A DNA stretch of 64,000 nucleotides. Origin: JBDRKE01 sp043814315. GTDB lineage: Bacteria; Omnitrophota; Gorgyraeia; Gygaellales; Profunditerraquicolaceae. The notes under the pieces were generated by a model that was given only the letters and a program-made list of their open reading frames with translations, searched no databases and was not told the origin of the DNA. Position numbers and translations under genes: made by a program. The stretch spans positions 21,924-85,923 of the forward strand of contig JBDRKE010000023.1 of the NCBI GenBank assembly GCA_043814315.1. Direction: 5' to 3'. Of the stretch, positions 57,731 to 64,000 are shown one piece after another; position 1 is the first letter of the stretch, and each line of letters opens with the position of its first letter.

Positions 57731-60529
57731 CTAAGATGTAATGTTAATCAATAAAGATACGGGAAAGTGGATCAATGTTTTCCCAATGAATAATTTATTA
57801 TCTCTGCTATCCACGCGTTGCCCTGTTATAGCATCAACCCAGGCAAAGGAGGCCTCTTGCGGTAAAATAATATGAGTGTCTGACCATACCTCTTCTCCCA
57901 GGGGCAGTTCATCTTCCTTAACAAGAGCGGTGTAAAAACGTGGGCCGATAGTAATTGCATATTGCTGTTCATGTTTTCTTATAAACGCAATTACATTATC
58001 TTTAAATTTTCCTTGAACCTCAAGAGGCATATAGGCACCTTCTTGAAAAAGTGTAATTTGTTTCTTTCTCGCCCCAAGCAAACTATAGATAAGAAACAGC
58101 TTAATCATCCCGTTTTCTTTGTGCGACAGTAGCCCATTGATTAAGTTAATGGGTCCTTGCTTTGTTTTCTCTTTTATCTCTTGAAGGAATAATGCTCGTT
58201 TTTGAAAATCAACCGGCCGACGATTATCAGGGTCAACTAAACTTAAATCCCACAGTTCCGTTCCTTGATAGAAATCCGCAACGCCAGGACTAGTAATTTT
58301 AAGTAATATCTGCGAAAGTGAATTTAATATGCCGTAATAAGCGATCTTTTTCTGAAACGGTATGAACTCTTTCAAGAATAAATTATCTTCGCCCGCAGCC
58401 AAAATTTCTTCGACAAAAACAGAACATGACTTTTCATATTCCTCATCCGGCTTAATCCAAGCAGTATGCCGTTTTGCCTCGCGCACAGCTTTTAAAAGAT
58501 ACGCTTTAATTCTGTCCGTAAAATCCTGGTTCTGCCCTTCAAAAGGAAAAGCCCCTAAAAGGGTCTGGTAAAGAAGGTATTCGTCGTTCTCATCAGGAGC
58601 CAAGTTGTCGTGTACTTTTCTTTTTTTCGTCTTGTTAGCCTTAGACCAACTCTTAAGATACCCCTCCCACTCCTGAGGTATTTCAGAAAGAACGTTAAGG
58701 CGCGCCCTTATATCCTCGCCCCGTTTGGTATCATGTGTTGATGTTGTATTCAGGGAATAAGGCGTAGCGGCGGCTTTCTTCTGGTTAAAATCATGAAATT
58801 CCTCGCTTGAAAAACCAAACCGCTGAGGATGCCCCCCGACTTCATTTAATGAAACGAGTCTATTATAAATATAGAGTATAGTGTCCTCAAAACCCTTTGC
58901 CATAAGGGCGCCGGTATACTGCTGAAAATTCATTGCAAATTCTACCCACTGCAGCTTATCGTCTTCGGAGAGAGAACCGTTATATTTAAGCGACAAAAAT
59001 TTCTCGATAAAATTTATTTCGTAAAAAAATCCGGGCAGCCTTTCTCTTGCATTATTAATTGCCTCCTTGATGTATCGGGTATCAACTTCACTGACTAAAT
59101 CATAGTTGATATAAGTTCTATATACCGGAAATGATGCCATAATTTCAACCAGGGCGCGCCTAAGACCATAAAGGGTGATATCTCTTCCGTATCTATCTTT
59201 GCTGGATATTTTTTTTAACAAATGCGCCAAGTTATCAATATTACCTGCAAGATGTTTACTAATAATGAGCCTTTTTTTATCGCACACGAGCTCATCAAAA
59301 GGCTCCGTGATCCCTGTAAAGGCTCTATATAGCTTATTAAAGGCCCTCTTGTTGTCAATTCTACAGAAAACACCATTAACGTAATTCAAAAAATCGTAAC
59401 CAGTTGTTCCCTGCACTGGCCACTGACGCGGCAGTTCTTCTGCGGGTGCTAGAATTTTTTCAACCACGACAAAAATATCGCCGGCCTTCTCGCGCAGTCT
59501 TTTTAAATAGACCATGGGGTCATAGAGGCCGTCAATATGGTCAACCCGCAAGCCACTCAATACTCCCTCGTTGATGAGTTTGAGAATTAACTGGTGGGTG
59601 TGGTTAAACACTGCTTCATCCTCAACTTTTACCGATATAAACTCGTTAACGGTGAAAAATCTCCTGTAATTTATCTCTTCAGAGGCAACCTTCCAGAAAG
59701 ATAAACGGAAAAACTGTTCGGAAAGAATTTTATCGAGAGCATCAAAGCTGTCCGGCTTTCCTTTTATTCCGTTGAAGAATGCGATATTCCCGTCAATGAA
59801 CTCTTTAATCGCAGGGTTCTCGTTATAGAGCTGCCACAGCATTGATTTGGCATGTTTTACTTGTTCACTCTGATTGACATTCCCTTCTTTAGAGACAAGA
59901 GATTTAAAGAGATTTATGGCGCCTAAGAATTTGATAAAATCTGTGTTACTCAAATTAAGCTTTTGCTCGAGCGTGCTAATATTATACTGAAAAACCTGCA
60001 CATATGAATCGACCTTCAGCGGAAGTCTAAGTTCATAGTAATTTATGGTTATTCCACGTTCATCATATCTTAACTGTATCTCTGCGTTTTCCAATGCCTC
60101 TATATAGAACTTGCCTAACAGCGGCGTCAGAATCCTGCCTCGCATATTTTCATACACATGGTTCCAATCAATGTCAAAAAAGTGATAGAAACAGGAGTCT
60201 TTACCGTTCTCGAGTATATCCATAAGCATAGCATTTTCGGAATCATACGCCAAGTGATTAGGGACAATATCCTGGAGCCAACATAAACCATGCTTTCTTA
60301 ACTCGGCAATAAGTTGTTCAAAATCGCTCTTTTCTCCCAACTCCGGATTAAGCTGAACAGGGTCAACGATGTCATAGCCATGGGTACTGCCTTTGCGGGC
60401 CTTAAATATGGGCGAGGCGTATACGTCTGTGATTCCCATCTGCGCAAGATACGCCAGTATATCCTTCACTTTCTGAAAACCAAATGACGGGTTAAGCTGA
60501 AGTCTGTATGTTGCCTGGGGTATATGCAT
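57731..60529 (-). CDS. treY: Maltooligosyl trehalose synthase
   Basis: The 932-residue GH13 enzyme converts the reducing end of maltodextrins to a trehalose unit. It begins MHIPQATYRLQLNPSFGFQK and contains VYASPIFKARKGSTHGYDIV, DIVPNHLAYDSEN, GLRVDHIDGLYDP (nucleophile Asp), VVEKILAPAEELP (acid Glu), STHDTKRGEDIRARL and GVADFYQGTELWDLSLVDPD. It starts inside the stop of the GH57 gene (TAATG). Confidence 0.95.
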   Translation of the reverse strand: MHIPQATYRLQLNPSFGFQKVKDILAYLAQMGITDVYASPIFKARKGSTHGYDIVDPVQLNPELGEKSDFEQLIAELRKHGLCWLQDIVPNHLAYDSENAMLMDILENGKDSCFYHFFDIDWNHVYENMRGRILTPLLGKFYIEALENAEIQLRYDERGITINYYELRLPLKVDSYVQVFQYNISTLEQKLNLSNTDFIKFLGAINLFKSLVSKEGNVNQSEQVKHAKSMLWQLYNENPAIKEFIDGNIAFFNGIKGKPDSFDALDKILSEQFFRLSFWKVASEEINYRRFFTVNEFISVKVEDEAVFNHTHQLILKLINEGVLSGLRVDHIDGLYDPMVYLKRLREKAGDIFVVVEKILAPAEELPRQWPVQGTTGYDFLNYVNGVFCRIDNKRAFNKLYRAFTGITEPFDELVCDKKRLIISKHLAGNIDNLAHLLKKISSKDRYGRDITLYGLRRALVEIMASFPVYRTYINYDLVSEVDTRYIKEAINNARERLPGFFYEINFIEKFLSLKYNGSLSEDDKLQWVEFAMNFQQYTGALMAKGFEDTILYIYNRLVSLNEVGGHPQRFGFSSEEFHDFNQKKAAATPYSLNTTSTHDTKRGEDIRARLNVLSEIPQEWEGYLKSWSKANKTKKRKVHDNLAPDENDEYLLYQTLLGAFPFEGQNQDFTDRIKAYLLKAVREAKRHTAWIKPDEEYEKSCSVFVEEILAAGEDNLFLKEFIPFQKKIAYYGILNSLSQILLKITSPGVADFYQGTELWDLSLVDPDNRRPVDFQKRALFLQEIKEKTKQGPINLINGLLSHKENGMIKLFLIYSLLGARKKQITLFQEGAYMPLEVQGKFKDNVIAFIRKHEQQYAITIGPRFYTALVKEDELPLGEEVWSDTHIILPQEASFAWVDAITGQRVDSRDNKLFIGKTLIHFPVSLLINITS

Positions 60530-62961
60530 TATACAACCTTTACTTTTAGACAATCTCCAAGCCTATTGAAATCTTCCAACCACTTCTTTGCATGCTCTTG
60601 ATTCTCCCGAGCTTTCTTCTGCATTGAATCTAAAAGATTTCTACTAAGAGAAAAATAAATATTTTGAGCCTTCCAGAGGTCTAGTTTAAGCGGCAAAACT
60701 TCGATTGCCTTGATAAACTCTGTAAAACTTTGCATTGCATCGACATTATCGGGTTGTTGCGAAAACCCCTCCATCCTTAAAATTATGCTTCTGCTAGCAA
60801 TCAAACTTAAAACAGGGATGTCAATTTCAGAAATCCATTTTTTTGCACTTTCAATAAGCTTCTTGAGTTGCTCAATATCAAGCTGTTCGTTTTCTATATT
60901 CCTGCGGATATCCGTATTGAGAACAAACCCTATTACCGAAGAAAGATATCTCGGTAGCGGCAGGTTAGAATTTTCTGTTGCCTGTATAAATGCCGAATGA
61001 TGTTGGTAAATCTGGCGAAAGGATGCCTCCATTTCCTGACGTGTCTCTTCAAAGATTTGATTGATAATTTTCCTCTGTTCATCCCTAAACAGGTGCCATA
61101 ATGAAAAGCTGTGGCTGCTGAAATCAGAGTCAATTAAACGAATAACTTCGGAAATTTCGCTCTTTGAAAAACTTTCCTTTAACTGCTGACGCATTTGCGA
61201 GAAAAGTTCTTGCCCTTGAAAACTGCGTGTTCCTCCAATTAAATTATGATCTCCTAAATGCAGAACTGCAAAAGTTACCTCATCTTCCTGCCAGGTAATA
61301 TTGGACCTAAGAGAAACTTTTCCAATCGCCAATCTCTGTTTACCTAATTCCAAACGGTCGTATAATTGCTTTTTAACAGTATAGGCGTACAATTCAACTG
61401 TTTCTAAATAATCAGTAAATATAGATGAAACCGCATAATGCACGCCTACTCTTAATAAATCCAGCACCGCTGGTTTTACAAACATCTCGTAAACCTTGGC
61501 ACCATTTTGAAAATCTGGGATATTGCTGGGTGCTCTCTGGAGTAGGCCTATATAAGCTTCCTCTAATGATATACCGCTTGCTAATTTAGCAAGTTGCATT
61601 GCCCTGGCTGCATATTGCATAACCTGAACAGTCTCAATTCCGGAAATCTCATCAAAAAACCACCCACAACTGGTATACATAAGCAGACAGTTACGCTGCA
61701 TCTCAAGCAACTCGATAACCTTTATTTCTTCATCCTTAGTTAACTCTTTTTTAGCATGGCGACTCAAGAAACTCTTTGTATTTTCTTCGGACCTATTCAG
61801 AATCACTTCAATAAATTCATTCCGCGCTTGCCAGGGGTCTTTCACTAAAATAGACATTTGTTCTTCATAAATATGAATTAGATTATCACGCAACCAATCC
61901 ATCGCTCCTCTTAATGGAGCGCGCCAGTCCTGATTCCAACCTTGATGCACACCTGAGTTGCAACCGCAATTACTCTTCCAACGCTCTATTCCGTGAAAAC
62001 AACTCCATGAAGTATTTTCGAAAATACCAACCTCATGCTCAGGAGGATGCTTCTTGAGATATTCAGCGTAAATGGTAATCTTTGCAAGGTTGTTCGACTC
62101 AAGATAATAAAGACAATATGATAAAGCCATATCTCCAAAACGGTGATGGTGGCCATAAGTTTCTCCGTCGGTAGCAATATGGACTAATTCAGCATGGTTA
62201 TTATTATTTTCAGGAGTAAATGCCGACAATAATTTCTTAGCAAAATTCTCTCCACTTTTCAAGAGATTACCGAAGGCAACATCCTGAGCAAGAGGACCGT
62301 CATAGAAAAGAATGGCAATTGTTTTTCCAGAAGGAAGGTTACATTCATAAGGCATTTTAGGATCAATCTTTGCACCAGATACATCCCTCCATCGCTTTTC
62401 ACCCTTTTTTCTCACCTTTTGCGCCTGACCCAGAGCAAGAATCGTAAACTGAATCCCATGTTCTGCAAGTATTTCTAAAGTCTCTAAATCTACGGCAGTC
62501 TCAGCCAACCACATTCCTTCAGGTCTTCTTTTAAAACGGTACTCAAAATCCTTTATTCCCCAGATAATCTGAGTTCGTTTATCATGGGAGTTAGCCAGCG
62601 GCATAATGATATGGTTATAAGCCTGGGCAATCGCCGAACCATGACCGCTAAAAATCTGTTGGCTTTTCTTATCTGCTTCCAGTATTGCCTGGTAGACTTC
62701 AGTATTATGCTTTTCCATCCATGATAATAAAGTCGGCCCGAAGTTAAAACTTATTTTGGAATAGTTATTTACGATATCAATGATTTTAGAGTCAGGGTTA
62801 AGTATGCGTGAGGCAGTATTAGGAGCATAGCACTCTGCCATTATCCCCTCATTCCAATCATGATAAGGATATGCTGAATCCTGCAGCTCGATTTCCTCAA
62901 GCCAGGGATTTTCTCTGGGCGGTTGATAAAAATGAGCATGGATACAAATAAACCGGTTCAT
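60529..62961 (-). CDS. GH57 family alpha-glucan hydrolase/transferase (DUF3536 type)
   Basis: The 810-residue protein starts MNRFICIHAHFYQPPRENPW. It has the GH57 catalytic region GMWLAETAVDLETLEILAEH (probable nucleophile Glu near residue 150) and ATDGETYGHHHRFGDMALSY (acid Asp near 258), then a long DUF3536 C-terminal part. It probably acts on alpha-glucans alongside TreY/TreZ. AAAGGAG precedes the ATG. A longer frame to 63081 overlaps treZ and is not used. Confidence 0.9.
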   Translation of the reverse strand: MNRFICIHAHFYQPPRENPWLEEIELQDSAYPYHDWNEGIMAECYAPNTASRILNPDSKIIDIVNNYSKISFNFGPTLLSWMEKHNTEVYQAILEADKKSQQIFSGHGSAIAQAYNHIIMPLANSHDKRTQIIWGIKDFEYRFKRRPEGMWLAETAVDLETLEILAEHGIQFTILALGQAQKVRKKGEKRWRDVSGAKIDPKMPYECNLPSGKTIAILFYDGPLAQDVAFGNLLKSGENFAKKLLSAFTPENNNNHAELVHIATDGETYGHHHRFGDMALSYCLYYLESNNLAKITIYAEYLKKHPPEHEVGIFENTSWSCFHGIERWKSNCGCNSGVHQGWNQDWRAPLRGAMDWLRDNLIHIYEEQMSILVKDPWQARNEFIEVILNRSEENTKSFLSRHAKKELTKDEEIKVIELLEMQRNCLLMYTSCGWFFDEISGIETVQVMQYAARAMQLAKLASGISLEEAYIGLLQRAPSNIPDFQNGAKVYEMFVKPAVLDLLRVGVHYAVSSIFTDYLETVELYAYTVKKQLYDRLELGKQRLAIGKVSLRSNITWQEDEVTFAVLHLGDHNLIGGTRSFQGQELFSQMRQQLKESFSKSEISEVIRLIDSDFSSHSFSLWHLFRDEQRKIINQIFEETRQEMEASFRQIYQHHSAFIQATENSNLPLPRYLSSVIGFVLNTDIRRNIENEQLDIEQLKKLIESAKKWISEIDIPVLSLIASRSIILRMEGFSQQPDNVDAMQSFTEFIKAIEVLPLKLDLWKAQNIYFSLSRNLLDSMQKKARENQEHAKKWLEDFNRLGDCLKVKVV

Positions 62962-62962
62962 T

Positions 62963-64000
62963 TCAAATCTCCTTTGAATACAAGGCAAAAGCGGACGGGC
63001 CCAGGTTAAATTCTTCTTTTTGCTCGATGAACTCAGGCAACTTCGACCCAGGCCCCATCCACTTTGATTCAGTGGAATCAATAACCTTTTTCCATCTCCC
63101 TTGGGGAATAGAATTAGAGATAAAGGCTTCTTTTTTGTTAAAATTCATCATGCAAAAAATCTCATTAACCGTAAACCTTCGCCGCAATAAAATAACCTTT
63201 TCTTTCTCCTTGCTGATAATTTCAAGTTTTTTATTATCCAAATTGGAGAGGGCCGGATTTTCTCTTCTTAATTTAATCAGTTGCCGATAAAATTCCCATA
63301 ACACTTTACTTTTAGATTCGTTGCGCTTTCCCCAGTTAAGCTTTGCAGCAAGAAAAGTATCTCTACTTTGCGGATCAGGCGGCTCCTTTTTCCAATCGAA
63401 AGACGCAAATTCTTTTTTGCGGCCTTGACGAACGGCATTAATTAAATTTTCGTCTGAGTGGCTGACAAAATATAGAAAAGGCGCATCTTCCGCATATTCC
63501 TCACCCATAAACAGTAGCGGTATATAAGGAGAAACCAATACAACTGCAGCTGTTAACTTCAGAGCCTCAAAATCAACTAAAGCGGATAATCGTTCTCCAA
63601 ACATCCGATTTCCGACCTGATCATGATTTTGGGCGAAAACCACGAATCTATAAGCAGTGACATCTGAAGAAGAGTTACCATGCGGCCGATTTCTGAATCG
63701 AGAGAACGACCGGAATAAACAAAACCTTCCTGAAAAGATTTCTCAAGGTCTTTAATCCTTCCGAAATCAGCGTAATAGCCGTTTCTTTCTCCAGTAAGTA
63801 AAGTATGTAAACTATGATGAAAATCATCGCACCACTGCGCATCAACGCCAAAACCACCAAATTTTCTCTCCCACACCACTCTTGAATCATTTAAATCACT
63901 CTCCGCAATCAGATAATAAATCCTTCCTTGTTGTTTAGAAAACTCTTTTATTTTTTCAGAAAGTTCCTGCAGGATATGCTTGACGCTGGCATCAAAGATT
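62963..64000 (-). pseudogene. treZ: Maltooligosyl trehalose trehalohydrolase, 3' part, with a frameshift
   Basis: From the window edge the frame reads FDASVKHILQELSEKIKEFS, IYYLIAESDLNDSRVVWERK, FGGFGVDAQWCDDFHHSLHT, LLTGERNGYYADFG and FQEGFVYSG, all typical of TreZ. Near 63701-63708 the frame is lost. One missing base turns the expected GRYSRFRNRPHGNSSSDVTA into an out-of-frame stretch. In the next frame the protein continues VVFAQNHDQVGNRMFGERLS to the end at 62963. TreZ releases trehalose from the TreY product. The gene is either broken or a sequencing error. Confidence 0.85.

Overview
The window is a 64 kb piece of a bacterial chromosome, with nearly every gene on the minus strand. It suggests a Gram-negative-type cell: it has OmpA-like and peptidoglycan-binding lipoproteins, a SurA-like periplasmic foldase, HtrA, CorA, a type IV pilin-like protein, PilZ and GGDEF proteins, and a fused SecDF. 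The gene order, the short Mfd, the diverged SMC and the very many small palindromic repeats in gene gaps fit an uncultured lineage such as Candidatus Omnitrophota. That placement is an inference, not a proof.

Layout, read along the minus strand from high to low coordinates. (1) 64.0-57.7 kb: trehalose/alpha-glucan genes treZ (frameshifted here), a GH57 hydrolase and treY. (2) 57.7-53.1 kb: membrane and ion genes (two LapA copies, a TrkA_C channel-like protein, a decayed transporter, CorA, a CBS-domain protein, an OmpA-like lipoprotein). (3) 52.7-50.4 kb: marC-glgC-argA. (4) 50.2-46.7 kb: acyl-CoA dehydrogenase, EtfB and a ferredoxin-fused EtfA. (5) 46.6-45.6 kb: PilZ protein and prepilin. (6) 45.4-41.9 kb: HTH protein and smc, converging with a plus-strand diguanylate cyclase. 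(7) 40.1-19.6 kb: a long run led by a recA promoter: recA, htrA, recX, alaS, hisD-B-H-A, a lipoprotein, hisF-I, trpE, rpsP, yajC, secDF, mfd, a surA-like gene, pdxA, rsmA. (8) 19.4-0 kb: the classical tRNA-Thr, rpmG, tRNA-Trp, secE, nusG, rplKAJL, rpoBC, rpsLG, fusA, tuf, rpsJ, rplCDWB, rpsS supercluster behind a consensus promoter.

The standout feature is not a protein. The gaps between genes, even inside the ribosomal protein cluster, are filled by small structured elements. The most remarkable family is built from hairpins whose foot carries opposed GA/GA bases between two stems (outer stem, GA, inner stem, loop, inner stem, GA, outer stem). The stems change by compensating substitutions from copy to copy. 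In the full-length copies one end supplies or abuts the 3' end of the preceding gene (usually the TAA stop) and the other end sits on the start codon or ribosome binding site of the next gene. At least ten loci are present between 1.1 and 50.4 kb. Other repeat families fill other gaps and have also inserted in frame into coding sequence: alaS, pdxA, the signal peptide of the SurA-like protein, and a prepilin leader, where a 93-nt insertion with a 5-bp target duplication reconstitutes a prepilin-peptidase site.

These repeats fade out beyond about 52.7 kb, where the sequence also looks more AT-rich. That part may have a different history.
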